Shown: piece after piece, positions 1-34,942 of the stretch | How positions within the stretch are numbered: position 1 is the first letter of the stretch | How the letters are laid out: every line of letters begins with the position of its first letter | From: Sternotherus odoratus | Taxonomy: Eukaryota; Chordata; Testudines; Kinosternidae | Assembly: GCA_032164245.1 (NCBI GenBank) | Contig: JAVMKO010000004.1 | Location: 36,991,626 to 37,055,625, forward strand | Reading direction: 5' to 3' | Length of the DNA stretch: 64,000 nucleotides | Notes under the pieces: generated by a model | Database searches by the model: none | What the model saw: the letters and a program-made list of their open reading frames with translations, nothing else | Told to the model about the DNA's origin: nothing | Program-made: the position numbers and the translations under genes

Positions 1-1559
1 TAGTGCAAATTCCTACTGTGGAAATAAGGATCAATCATTAAAAATAGCAATACATTATTCCTACGTTAAAGTATGATTAAAGTGTGAAACGGAAAACTAA
101 TTACTGAAAATGTAATATTTAAATTATTAAGAGAGTTTAGATAAGTAACGGCTTGTCTTCACTACCCGCCGGATCGGCGGTAGTGATCGATCGGTTAGCG
201 ATCGATTTCTTGCGTCTGGTGAAGATGCGAGAAAATCGATCGCCCGCAGCGCCCCCATCAACTCCAGCTTTCCGGGAGGCGCAAGCTGGAGTCGACGGGG
301 GAGCGCGCCGCCGACTGCCGCCGTGAGGACGGCAGGTAAGTCGGGTGGAGATACGCAAACTTCAGCTATGTGATTCACATAGCTGAAGTTGCGTATCTCC
401 AGTCGATCTCCCCCCCCCCCCCCCCCGTAGTGAAGACCAGCCCTAAATCCCTGGGTCCATCAATGAGATCTATTCCTGTATAAAGCTTGTTGAAGGATTG
501 GGCCTTAAACTGTAAAGTCCCTATATCCCACAATACAACTCTAACAGTGATTTTATGTTCTAATAAAGCAGAAAATAAAATAAGCATTAATCATCATCAT
601 TAAAATTTACAAACCTTTTGCAGATATGGCCATACTGACATAATTACAATTGAAAAACCTGTGACGTATTAAAAAAAATAAAAACAAGAAAACAGAATTG
701 GAGTTACTTTTGCTACATGTAATCATTAATCAAGTACTGCAACATGATTCTTCTGCTTTTTAAAAAAAATACTGTATTCTCAAACTGAAGCTCCACATGG
801 CAACCAAAAGTACCATGGTTGCCATGCTGGATTAAAGGACAGTAATTGCTTTTCAGTTAGAAGAACTTTTATTTAAAATAAGGGCAACACACTACATAGA
901 TGTGTAGAAAAGTTTAACACACTGAACACCTGCAGTGTGATCATGGTCCCATTGAAATCTATATTTCTCAATCCAGATCAAGGAGCAGCTCTCTCAAAGA
1001 AATGTATTTTCTTGCTATTAAGAATTAATTTTACATTCAGATTTGATGAAAGATTAAAGGAAGTATTAATCTAAGTACCAGCCTAACATCACACTAACCA
1101 ACACAAAAAAGTCAAAGATATGCAGATACCAGAAATTAATTGAATTCACATTTTAATGAGTTTGGCTCTGGGGGTCAAAGAGGAAACTCTTCTGCAGTTA
1201 AAGATAATTTTGATATATTGGGGGGGGGGGGAACTACTGTAATGCCCCAGGAGAAAAAACCATCTGCAAGTATATTATTTTAAAATCCAATATTTGTATT
1301 CCAGCATGGCAGAGAAATCCTCATTCCTTAATATTAACAGTTGCTATTAACCCTACCTTTTGATTCATCAACCTTATTTTCTCTACTAACAAGTAAAGTA
1401 GTCACTGCATTTTTATGATGCATAGAGAAAAAAAAAACTCTAGTAAGGGAGCTGGAATAGTTTTACTATACAGACTTCTTAAAATTCTCAAATCAAAATA
1501 ATATATACATTGTACAAATAGTGTTGAAATTCTGCTGGATGAATATGGAAATGACTTAC
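1..1559 (-). other. MFSD8 intron 2 (partial)
   Basis: AT-rich intronic DNA. It contains one Harbinger-type MITE (149-443) and otherwise nothing I can recognise. The next MFSD8 exon is not visible here. Confidence 0.6.
149..443. mobile_element. Harbinger/PIF-type MITE
   Basis: A 295-bp element with near-identical 17-bp terminal inverted repeats (cggcttgtcttcactac and gtagtgaagaccagccc, 15 of 17 matching). It is flanked by TAA at 146-148 and 444-446. TWA target duplications are the signature of PIF/Harbinger transposons. It contains an internal palindrome (acttcagctatgtgattcacatagctgaagt) split here as acttcagctatg / catagctgaagt, and a poly-C tract at 411-426. There is no transposase. Confidence 0.75.
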
Positions 1560-1651
1560 CTACACTGCTGAAAAACATTGTAAGGTACATAATACGAATG
1601 GACCTCCATCTACTCCTATAATGCTGTTGGATTTCCACAACATCACCATAT
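1560..1651 (-). CDS. MFSD8: MFSD8 coding exon 2
   Basis: 92 coding bases. The acceptor TTCAAG precedes ATATGG on the minus strand, and the donor GTAAGT begins at 1559. It encodes [17 protein letters not shown] followed by the start of the first transmembrane helix ([11 protein letters not shown]). This stretch is strongly conserved in vertebrate MFSD8. Confidence 0.95.
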
Positions 1652-3290
1652 CTTGAACAATAAACAAGAAAAGAAGAATATCTTATTTTGTTGTGTAGCA
1701 CTTAATAAAGAATTTCTCAGCCTAAAGAACATCAAAACCATTTTTCATAGGTTACCTCAAAGTTTTACAAATAGCATATATATTTTGTAGCTTACACTGT
1801 TCCTAACCATTCATTGAAGAACATTAAAACACACATTCTATAGGAGATTGATTTGTTTCGGCCATAAAGCTTATCTTTTGATGAAACAGCAACCTGCGTT
1901 AAATTACTTACATTTTCTAAAAAGAAATGTCTACCCTATTTTCTCATGTTCTAATAATTGTTATAATAACAAAGTCACATGTAACTCAGCAATATTATAT
2001 GCCTAATGTCCTTGAATATTTTCTTCTCTGAATTGCAGCATTTTGTGGTATGTGAAAGACACATCACCTATCATAGCACATAGTTGCTTTTTTGGGTCTC
2101 GCTTCCCTATTAAACTGTGGTAGCACTGAAGAGAAAAATCAGTGTGATATGCCTTTCACTCACATGCACAACAGGGCTCTAAAATAGTAAATGGAGAAAT
2201 CTACTGGAAAACTGCCTAAATCATGACCACTAAACATTCCCTTTCAGTGTTATGAATTTAAAAGAAAAATAAAATGAAACCCCAACAACTGAAAATGACT
2301 TACAATCAAGTGAACCTGAAAAACCTGAGATATTTAGAAAAAATAATACACACAACTCCCTCATTCTCTGCAGTTGTCTCATGTAGGTATTTTATACAGC
2401 ACTTTGTATCACAGTATCTGGCACACATCTTTCCCGACCCTCACTGTAAAAGGCTGAAGCTTAAATAAGCACTTGTCTCCTGAAATGATTAATAGTTATC
2501 TTCTAAGGACTCATCTATACACATGAATGGTTCAGCTCAGGTATCTTGAGTTACCACTAAGCGACCACTCTCACATACAAAGTGCTGTACACAGACAGCG
2601 ATTTAAACTTCACCTTCCCTGGGAGACGTGAGCCAGACGTACAGATCCAGTTTGCTATGAGCGATGTCCCAGTAGCGGTGGCGTAAGGGACACCACAGCT
2701 GTGTTATCTGAGCGGCCAGGGAGGAGCCAAGCTCAAGGAGCCTACCAGAGTCCATAGACTTATTCAAGCCCCAGCAAGTGAAGCCTGCTAAGCGAGTTCC
2801 TCTCCGGGTGACGAGATGTTCCGATTTGATAGCAGCAGTCCTGATATTTGGGGCTTTTTCTTATCTAGGCTCCTCTTACCCCCACCTCTGACTCGACTTT
2901 TCACACTTGCGGGCTGGACAGCCCAGTTCCTCTTGCAGCCGGCTGGGGAAATCTCTGCCTCTCATGCGCACCCCGGCTCAGCCCCAGGGCGGCTGCGGGA
3001 GCCTGCTTTTCGGCTGCCACTAAGCGACCCAGGCACAACCGGGCTGAACCAGAGCCCCGGGAGAAGCGCGCTAGAGTCCCTGGCCCTGCCTGCGGCGCCG
3101 ACGGCAGGGCAGGATCACCGGGCTGGCGGGTCGGGGGTCCCCACCTTACAGCGGCCGCAGGGTCACAGGGGCCCGGGAGCCGGTGAAGCCAGGTGCAGTC
3201 GGCCTACCTGCTCTCGTCATCCCCTCCTGAGCTGAGCAGAGGCTCCTGCCCCACGGCAGCCAGGGCGCCATCGTCGGGGACCGCGGCCAT
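1560..3290 (-). CDS. MFSD8: MFSD8 (CLN7), 5' part: coding exons 1 and 2
   Basis: MFSD8 is a multi-pass major facilitator superfamily protein of the lysosomal membrane, mutated in CLN7 neuronal ceroid lipofuscinosis in human. Two coding exons are visible on the minus strand: 3290-3208 (start codon at 3290-3288) and 1651-1560. Joined, they encode an acidic N-terminus with a QEPLL motif, then [20 protein letters not shown] and FFSSVG. This is the characteristic beginning of MFSD8, running into the first membrane segment. Splice sites are canonical (donors GTAGGC and GTAAGT, acceptor TTCAAG) and the phases agree: AG plus A makes Arg28, and the second exon ends after the first base of a Gly codon. 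The remaining exons lie beyond the left edge. The gene is head to head with ABHD18 and shares a CpG island with it. Confidence 0.95.
1652..3207 (-). other. MFSD8 intron 1
   Basis: The intron is AT-rich up to about 2600, then GC-rich as it enters the CpG island. It contains a TA-flanked MITE-like repeat at 2806-2924. Short open frames here match no known protein. Confidence 0.7.
2806..2924. mobile_element. Short mariner-type MITE, diverged copy
   Basis: About 119 bp, clearly homologous to the copy at 4367-4483. Shared blocks include gggctttttcttat, taggctcct and ttttcacacttgc, and the ends are related (gggtgac and ggctggacagccc). The terminal TA dinucleotides are eroded. It lies in MFSD8 intron 1. 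Confidence 0.6.
3208..3290 (-). CDS. MFSD8: MFSD8 coding exon 1
   Basis: 83 coding bases, 27 codons plus two bases. The ATG at 3290-3288 begins MAAVPDDG, and residues 15-19 are QEPLL, the family's N-terminal dileucine region. The donor GTAGGC follows at 3207. The start was chosen because it gives the family N-terminus and because the downstream reading frame is kept across the intron. Confidence 0.92.
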
Positions 3291-3724
3291 GTCTGGTGCC
3301 CAACACAAACTCCTCGCCCGGCCGTCGGCACCAGGCAGGCAGGGGGAGGGGAAAGGGGAGGAGCCTCCCCCCAGGAGTCCCCGCGCTAGCGCGACGCCAG
3401 CAGTTGTTCTTCCCGCTGGGGCCGGCGGCGTCGCTCAGGAGCTGGTTGCTCCGCCCCCCCCACGCGCTCTCGTTCCGTTAGTGGGGGCGGGCGGGAGTCA
3501 CGTGGGACGCTAGGAGGGGGGCGCTAGTCACGTGTGAGCTTTGACGCTAGCGCTAGTCTCCTTCCCGGTCCGCTTCATCAACTGCGCTCCGGGAGGGGCC
3601 GGCCGGGGGTAGCACCGCCCCGCTAGCGACCTTCAGCCCTTCCCCGCCCCACACGCCCCAGCGCGGTTGGCTCTTCTCCCCCCGTGCGGCAGCGGGGAGC
3701 GCGGCGAGCCCCCTGCCCGGCTCA
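3291..3724. promoter_or_regulatory. Bidirectional promoter interval with two CLEAR-like E-boxes
   Basis: The roughly 430 bp between the MFSD8 start codon and the inferred ABHD18 noncoding exon must hold both transcription starts. It contains GTCACGTG twice, at 3497-3504 and 3527-3534, 30 bp apart. This matches the core of the CLEAR element (GTCACGTGAC) bound by TFEB/TFE3 upstream of lysosomal genes. No TATA box is evident, as usual for CpG-island promoters. TFEB regulation is inference from the motif and from MFSD8 being lysosomal. Confidence 0.65.
3600..3724 (+). other. ABHD18: Probable noncoding first exon of ABHD18
   Basis: The ABHD18 start codon lies in an exon that begins with a splice acceptor at 9051, so an upstream noncoding exon is required. 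The best donor in the CpG island is ctca/GTGAGT at 3724/3725. The 5' limit given is only a guess. Confidence 0.4.
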
Positions 3725-4366
3725 GTGAGTGACCCCGGGAAAGTGTCGGGCGGTGGGAGTCTCGGGTCCCGCTCAGGGCCGGGGGCTCTCCGGGCGCAGG
3801 CGGGGACTTGCTGCCCGACGCGCCTCCATGCGGGGCCGGGGTCGGGACGGCGTCGCGCGCGTTTACTGCTGCAGACGGGACTCGAAGGAGAAGGGCCCTG
3901 CCCGCCTGCGGTCAGTACCTCGTCGCCTCCCGCCTACGGGGTGCGGGAAGCCGGGCTCGTCCCCCATCCTCTCCCTGCGGGCGCCCGGCCCGCCGCCCTT
4001 CCTGCTCCCTTGGCGGGAGAGAGCTTGCCCTGGCCTGGGCGGCTGGTGCCCAATGTGTGCGCTTCCCCCGGTCTCCGTAGCAGCAGATACCCAGTGGTCT
4101 TATGTGGGGGTTGGAGGCGGAAACTCTGTATTTGGGTTGTTGTTGCTACTTCAAGATATTAGACTCGGAAGCACCCCTAGTTCCAGCGCCTGGCTATGGC
4201 CATTGCCCCCCCCCCCCCACCCACCCCGACGCAGTCCTGAGTGCTGTTTTCAGGCACGTCCTTGTCTGTCAGTTTCCATCTTGTCACTGCTCCCTCATCT
4301 GCCCAACTCCAGAAAACCTGCTAAACTAATCCAGTTTTATCACAGCTTTGGCTTAATTCTTCTCTA

Positions 4367-4483
4367 GGGTGACCAGATGTCATGAATTTGTAGAGACAGT
4401 TCCAATATTTGGGCCTTTTTCTTAAATAGGCTCCTATTCCCCATTCCCTGTCCTGATTTTTCACACTTGCTGGCTGGTCACCC
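4367..4483. mobile_element. Short mariner-type MITE
   Basis: A 117-bp element with gggtgaccag / ctggtcaccc ends, flanked by TA on both sides (4365-4366 and 4484-4485). A TA duplication is the signature of Tc1/mariner elements. A diverged sister copy is at 2806-2924. Confidence 0.7.
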
Positions 4484-4529
4484 TATTTATTATTTTCCAA
4501 CCCTGTAGTGGAAGGTAACTGCTTAGAAA

Positions 4530-4970
4530 AGAGGCAGCTAAGGTGGGTTATGGTAGAGGTGGATAAAATTATGAATGGTATAGAGAAAGTAAATAAGGAC
4601 GTGTTAATTATTCCTTCTCTTAATACAAGAACAAGAACAAATGAAATTAATAGGTAGTAGTTCTAAAACAAACAGAAGGACGTATTTTCTCCTTGCACCA
4701 GAGGGGAGGCCAAAACTGTAACAGGATTAAAAAAGGAGCTAGATAGATTCTTGGAAGATAGGTCCATCAATGGCTATTAGCCAGGATGAGCAGGAATGGG
4801 GTCCCTAGCCTCTGTTTGCCAGAAACTGGGTTTGGGTGACAAGGCATGGATTACCTGATGATAACCTGTCTGTACATCCTCTTTGGAACACCCGCCCTTG
4901 ACCACTGTCAAGAGGACATGATACTGGGCTTGATGGACCTTTGGTCTGACCCCCAATATGGCTGTTCTTA
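4530..4970 (+). mobile_element. CR1 LINE 3' end
   Basis: It contains blocks typical of amniote CR1 3' ends: aaaattatgaatggtataga, a target like ggtccatcaatggctattag, tctgtttgccagaaactggg and the terminal ggtctgaccc...tatggctgttctta. It is a 5'-truncated, decayed copy with no usable open frame. A homologous copy is at 46895-47292. Confidence 0.8.
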
Positions 4971-6359
4971 GCAGGCCAGTTGGTGTCCTCCGCTTACCCT
5001 GGGTAACCCATATGCTGGGGTGAAGCTATGCCGGAGTCCTGAGAAGGAGGCTTAAATCAAGGTTGTATTGGCTTACTTTCACCTCTGCCCATACACTAAA
5101 ACGGTTATTCAGAAAATATTGTGGTTTCTACTTGTCATCTGCCTGTAGATTACAGCTTGTATCTGGTACAACTACTTACTTGGTGTTTTCTCTTTATAAC
5201 TTACTATGTTAAATTTATGTTTCACTTTTGAAAATGTCTGCTTTTTCTCCAGTTGATATGTGTGTTTAGTTTTGTACTTTGAACGAGTAAATGTTAGCCT
5301 GAACTAGTGATTAACAGATATAAATTAGAACCAACAAGTAAAACAAGAATTCATACATAATATTATCAGGAGTACATAACGATGCTGATGAATTATGTAG
5401 TGCTTTTTGTTGAGAATCTTGGTTTCTGCACAAATATTTTTATGCCCAGTTATGCTGAAAATATAGTTCTCACATGAACAAAAAATAATCCTGGTGGTCT
5501 CTTTGTGATCTCTATACTCCCAGTTCTTGTACTGGAAAAGATAAATGTATCATGTCACTTTGATATGAAGGGATATTTTTATCATGAGTTTGAAGGATGG
5601 TGGTATTCTGTGCTGTTGCATTGAAAATAGATATAGTTTCTCAGCCGGATTACCTTCATTTGTTGGTAAGAGTTGTCTGACTCTCTGGCACAGAAAATAT
5701 ATTGCCATTTTTTACTAAGCCTTTATTTGGTTTACTGTGGTGTTAATCATGTAATTAGGGCTGTGTATAAGTGTAGACAGAGAGTATACATGTACACTAG
5801 CAGAGATGTATAGATAGTATTCAGTAAATGAATTCAAGGCGATAAAGCCCTTGCTCCATATGAAGGACTCAAACAGTTCAATTAGGGTAAACTTTAAGAT
5901 TCACTGCCTCTTTCCCCTGTCTTTGTCTACACAATATAACATCTCAGTCATAATTTTGAAAAATTCTCATAGCTTTGTAGTAGTGCCATTTAAAAAAAAA
6001 CCCAAAAACCTGGCCTATATTTCACCATCTCTAGAACAGGTTACAACTTTTGAATGAAATTCAGTATATTAGGACACTTAGTCATTTTAAATTGTACAAG
6101 AATTTTGTGTTCCTCTCCCCTAAATATCACCAATCTTATGACATAGTGTATGTGGTAGTTTTAAAAATAAAATTGGCAGTAGCTAACCACAGTGGTCTAT
6201 TGGTCATTTCTTCTCTCTTATTCAATTTTATCGTTGGTATCCTGGCTCTAAATCGATAGGTTTTAAGGCCAAAGGGGGGCCATTATGATCATAAAGTGTA
6301 CTTCTACGCAGCTCACATATATGGCTGGTCCCGCTAGCATAGGTATAAATAGTGTAGAC

Positions 6360-6627
6360 CAGGGGTCTTCAAACTTTTTGAGACAAGGGACATATTAGAT
6401 TTTTGAAGGGGTTTCGTGGACCACTGCCACCCTGCCCTCCCCCCCGCTCCTCCGGCCACTGCCGCGACCCCCCCTTTGCTCCTCCATCCGCACTGTGGGG
6501 GCACATGGGGCAACCGGCAGCAGCTCCAGTGGGTGAGCAGCGGCGGCTTCTCCGCTCAGCTGGGGGGCCAGACAAATCGATGCCACGGGCCGGATCTGTC
6601 CCCCAGGCCGTAGTTTAGAGACCCCTG
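6360..6627. mobile_element. hAT-type MITE (CAGGGGTC family)
   Basis: Ends are caggggtcttcaaact and agtttagagacccctg. The 268-bp interior is GC-rich and noncoding. The flanking octamers (gtgtagac and ccttagag) are only partly alike, so the copy is old. It belongs to the same end family as the elements at 13085, 28670, 29936, 36365, 42708 and 57181. Confidence 0.7.
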
Positions 6628-7767
6628 CCTTAGAGACTAACAAATTTATTTGGGCATAAGGTTTCCTAGGCTATAACTTATTTCATTGGATGCCTGGAGT
6701 GAAAAATACAGTAAGCAGTTATAAATGTACAGCAAATGAAAAGATGGGAGTTGCCTTACCAAGTAGAGGGTCAGTTCTAATGAGGCCAATTCAATTAGGG
6801 TGGATGTGGCCCATTTTGAAAAGTTGACAAGAAGGTGTGAGTATCCAAAGGAAAATTATTTTTTGTAGTGACCCAGCCACTCCCAGTCTTTCTTCAGGCT
6901 TAATTTGATTGTGTCAAGTTTGCAAATTAATTCCAGTCCTGTAGTTTCTCATTGAAGTCTGTTTTTGAAGCTTGATGCTTTTGCTTATAAAAATAGACAT
7001 ATTTATTCTAAATATTAGTTTTTATTTTGTTTACAAATGACCGAGATCCTTCAGTAGTTGGCCTTATAGCCACGCAAAGTACTGCATTATTAGTGTGTGA
7101 ACACTAATTAATTTTTTTTTATATTTAAAAGAGCTTGCATTTGGAGTGTAGTATGGGCTCAAGTTAACAGCACCTCACATACAATATTAGGGGTATAAAA
7201 GAACTACAACTACATAAATCAACTTCCAGTGTCAGTAAAGTTGTAAGCAAGGTTCCTTAGATCATGCAGTGGATGGAAATATGTTGAATATCCCACTTGT
7301 CAGTACATGTTTCATACCACAGATGGTATTTTGTTGTTGTACATTTAATTTTTTAATTGATATTAAATAATCTGTTTTCTTAGGTATAGAAAAATCCTGA
7401 AACTTTAATTGGAAGATCATATGCTCTGTGATGCATACAACCAATAGCTTAACTTTTTTGCCTGGTGTATCAAGTGCATAGAAGTGGCTCCCCATTATTT
7501 TAGTAAGTAAGCTTTTCAACTAAAATTTTGACAGTAAACTACCATTTACTGATCAAACTTCAACATAAGTAAGAAGCATCCTTCACTGAAGAAATGCTGT
7601 CAAGGATTTTGATAGTATGATTTTCTAGTCACAGCCCTTATCCAAGGGTGGCAAAAATCCTAACGTAGATGCAGTTATTCAGTTAACCTGCTTTGTGTCC
7701 CGTTCCCCCATTTATCCCTTTGTAGAACAAAATAACCTAATTACAATTAAAATGCATTCCTTCCAGA

Positions 7768-8388
7768 CAGGGCCAGTGACAGAAATTTGGGGGCCCCCTA
7801 CTCTGATAGTTTGGGGCCCCCCCAGCCCAGCCGGGCCCCCCAGCCCAGCCGACAGCGGCCGGGGGCCCCCCAGCCCAGCCGACAGCGGCCGGGGGCCCCC
7901 CAGCCCAGCCGACAGCGGCCGGGGGCCCCCCAGCCCAGCCGACAGCGGCCGGGGGCCCCCCAGCCCAGCCGACAGCGGCCGGGGGCCCCCCAGCCCAGCC
8001 GACAGCGGCCGGGGGCCCCCCAGCCCAGCCGACAGCGGCCGGGGGCCCCCCAGCCCAGCCGACAGCGGCCGGGGGCCCCCCAGCCCAGCCGGCGCTCCCC
8101 CCCCAGCCCAGCCGGCGCCGCCCCCCTCCCCCCCTAGCTGACAGCTGGCCGCAGCTAGGAGCGAGAGCCCGGGAGCAGTGAGCAGCGTGAGCTGCCCTTG
8201 CTGCTCCCTCCCTCCCTCCCCGGACTGAGCCGCTGCTGCCGGCCGGGCTCACTGCTCGGCCGGGGACACACGCTCATCTGGGTGAGAGCCGCGCCGGATG
8301 ACTACGGGTAGTGCTGTGTACCGGGGGCCCCCTAAAGTGCAGGGCCCGGTACAGCTCTACCCGTAGTACCCTCCTGTCGCCGGCCCTG
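7768..8388. mobile_element. hAT-type element with internal 30-bp minisatellite
   Basis: Ends are cagggccagtgac and cgccggccctg. They are flanked by a perfect 8-bp duplication, cttccaga, at 7760-7767 and 8389-8396. The interior is dominated by the 30-bp tandem repeat at 7833-8090. Open frames on both strands exist only because 30 is a multiple of three. There is no transposase. Confidence 0.75.
7833..8090. repeat. 30-bp GC-rich minisatellite
   Basis: Seven exact 30-bp units lie at 7861-8070, with partial or trimmed units on each side. Each unit starts gggggccccccagcccagcc and ends gacagcggcc. The array is strictly inside the hAT-type element, and the high copy identity suggests recent amplification. 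Confidence 0.95.
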
Positions 8389-9020
8389 CTTCCAGATTAT
8401 TTTCATGATACTATTGTGTACATAACAAAATGAGTTTGTGGATAAAATAAGCACTTATCACTCTGGTAACTGAATAATTAGTTTTCCTTTGAATATGGAA
8501 ATAATTGGATACATTTCCTTACAGGTTTGGTTTTGTCAGAAACTTAAGTGTATTTGAAATTATGATTAAAATGTTTCACGTCTATTCATAATTTGAGACT
8601 AGAACAGGTGAAAGAGCTAATGGAACATGAATTTTAATTTCTTCTAGAATCTAAAATTGAAGGTCCATATCTGTTTCAAATCCAGTTTTACAGAATAGGA
8701 TGCATCACAGTTTGTTACATAAAAATAATAGGTTTACTTCTGCAGTTTTTCTCAGGACGATGAGAGTGCAATTCAGGGACTGAATGGGGGTAGAAAGGTT
8801 TTCTTCTAAGTTGTGCCTACATGATCCCTTAAAATTATGCACTACCGATTATGCAGGTGTTCAAAATATGATCAGTTGGGCTCTTTGGGCTTTGCTCCCC
8901 TTCACTTGGGTTTTACTTTTCCTCAGAGGGGCTGTGATGCCTTGTTGAGCTTCTTCGCCATGGCTGCTGCTTGGTTCAGAAGAAAAAATAAATGATATTC
9001 TTCCAAATCCACCTACTTAA

Positions 9021-33200
<24,180 letters not shown>

Positions 33201-33885
33201 TGGTCTTCATTGTTAATTTGCTCAATATGATCTTGTGCGAGCTTTCCGTATCTGGAATTGCATATTGGAGTGCTTTGGAAAGCCAGCCAATTACAGCAAT
33301 ACAGACTGGATGGACACCAACACTGAATGTCATTCCCAGCAATTATCAGTATTGGTAAAGCATTAATAATTGAGGTTTCAGTTCAACCAAATGCCCATCT
33401 AAGACATATCTGCAATAATTTGAACCATGACCATTTTGGCAACATTTATTAATGTATGAGGGATTCTATGTACTTCATATTGTCTATTATTTTATCACTT
33501 CACATATGACATTCTGTTCTGAATAGTTTGCATATCGTAAAGAGACCAATGTAATGCCAATAGAACTGTTCAAATCTATCCTTTTAGAATTTTAACATGT
33601 CTGCATTTAATGCATTGCTATTTTTTCCTGTTACCGGTAACCCTTTATTTTCTGCCCACACTGTTTCTTCTGTGCTGTTGCTAAAGATTTGTTTTTAAAA
33701 AGGGGTCCTCCTGCAAGCCCAACTTTGTGTTTTTCATTGCCATTGTTTGTGATTGCCCAAATTCACTGTTGTGACTTAGAACTGAAGGAATAAATAAGAG
33801 AAGATGGACAGCAAAGAGAATAGAAAAGTCTTTCTCAAAAGTGTTAACTAGGAAAAATGTAAATAAAGGCATATTTTATTGACGT
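33201..33885 (+). other. ABHD18: ABHD18 3'UTR (inferred)
   Basis: AT-rich sequence after the stop codon, with AATAAA at 33789-33794 and 33862-33867. The 3' end is inferred from the second signal. Confidence 0.5.
33862..33867 (+). promoter_or_regulatory. Candidate polyadenylation signal of ABHD18
   Basis: AATAAA about 660 bp after the stop codon. An alternative AATAAA is at 33789-33794. Confidence 0.45.
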
Positions 33886-34305
33886 TTGAAAGCTTTCTCT
33901 ATTATGAAAGTCCTTTTTTATTTTTAAAAAAACAACACAGAGATCATTCGCAGTAATTGTATAGATGTTCACAGCTGAAAAAAGCATAACTGAAAACAGA
34001 GCACCCAGTAATTGATTTTTACATATTGTGTAATTGGACAATGTAGAAGTCTGGTCCCATCAGCATTTTATAATAGAATGGTTTTAATTGAAAATAGCTT
34101 CTTGGGAGTAATCTTAATGCAGAATATGATAGCACAAAAACGATTGAGTCTATATATTGTTTAAAACACCTTATATTCTGCTGTAAAATTAAGATAATTG
34201 ATGTTTCAGATATGTTGACAGTCCTTTTTTTAAAGTGTAATTAGCACTATGGCTACGAACATACCTTTCTTTTTACTACACAACTGTTTTCAGTAGATTA
34301 AGAGC

Positions 34306-34942
34306 CAGGGCTGACATTAGGGAGTAGCAAGCAAAGCAATTACCCAGAGCCAACGGTGGTGGTGCCTCTTTTTGCCTGAGGCCCTGGACAAATCAGAATG
34401 GGCTAAGAGCAGCCCCCAGACCCTGTGCCCATCCTGCAGGCCTCCTGCCCAGGGTAGGTGGGAGGGTTCATTGCTCCCTACCACTGCCCTGCTCAGGCTG
34501 GAGAATAGGGGTTTGGAGCCTCACCTTGGCCATAGTAAGAGCTGGGCAGCTGTTGGGAGCCATGGTGTAGCACAGACCCTCCACCTGTCCTGGAGGGCAG
34601 CGGGAAGATGTGTGCATGTAGGATATGCTCTTGGCCCTGCTCTGTGCAGGTGGAGGGTCCGCAGCACAGCACCCCATGCTGCGTGGGCGCCCCAGCCAGG
34701 CTCCAGCTGCCAGCATGGGTGGGTGGGGAGGGGAGGCCCCGTGGCAAAAAGTGGGAGGGCCTTGGCCCACCCCATTCTGAAGCCCTTGCCGAGGGCCTCA
34801 TGCCACAGAGGGGGCCCTGCAAAGCTAGGCTGCTCAGGCTTCGGCTTCAGCCTGGGCAGGAGGGGATTAGGCTGCAGCCCCAAGCAGCAGGGCTCAGGAT
34901 TCAGCTGTCTGTCCTGGTGCCCAGTGGGTCTAATGCTGGCCT
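34306..34942. mobile_element. Possible hAT-like nonautonomous element
   Basis: A GC-rich island in AT-rich DNA, starting cagggctgacattag and ending with a related inverted block, ctaatgctggcc. It has a CAGGG start like other hATs here, but no target duplication could be confirmed. Confidence 0.4.

Larger units (their letters stand above)
2980..4080. promoter_or_regulatory. CpG island of the MFSD8/ABHD18 divergent gene pair
   Basis: A GC-rich, CpG-dense block in otherwise AT-rich DNA. It covers MFSD8 coding exon 1 and the presumed ABHD18 first exon. Boundaries were judged by eye. Confidence 0.75.

Noticed and set aside
3725..4367. Open frames up to 212 codons downstream of the MFSD8/ABHD18 promoter
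   Set aside because: CpG-island composition. They are overlapped by alternative frames and match no protein. The region is the inferred ABHD18 first intron.
7833..8090. Regular direct repeats reminiscent of a CRISPR array
   Set aside because: Units are contiguous with no unique spacers, and the genome is eukaryotic. This is a minisatellite.
7695..8252. Long Pro/Ala/Gly-rich open frames on both strands with a 10-residue repeat
   Set aside because: The 30-bp minisatellite keeps all frames open. They lie inside a hAT element and show no conserved domain.
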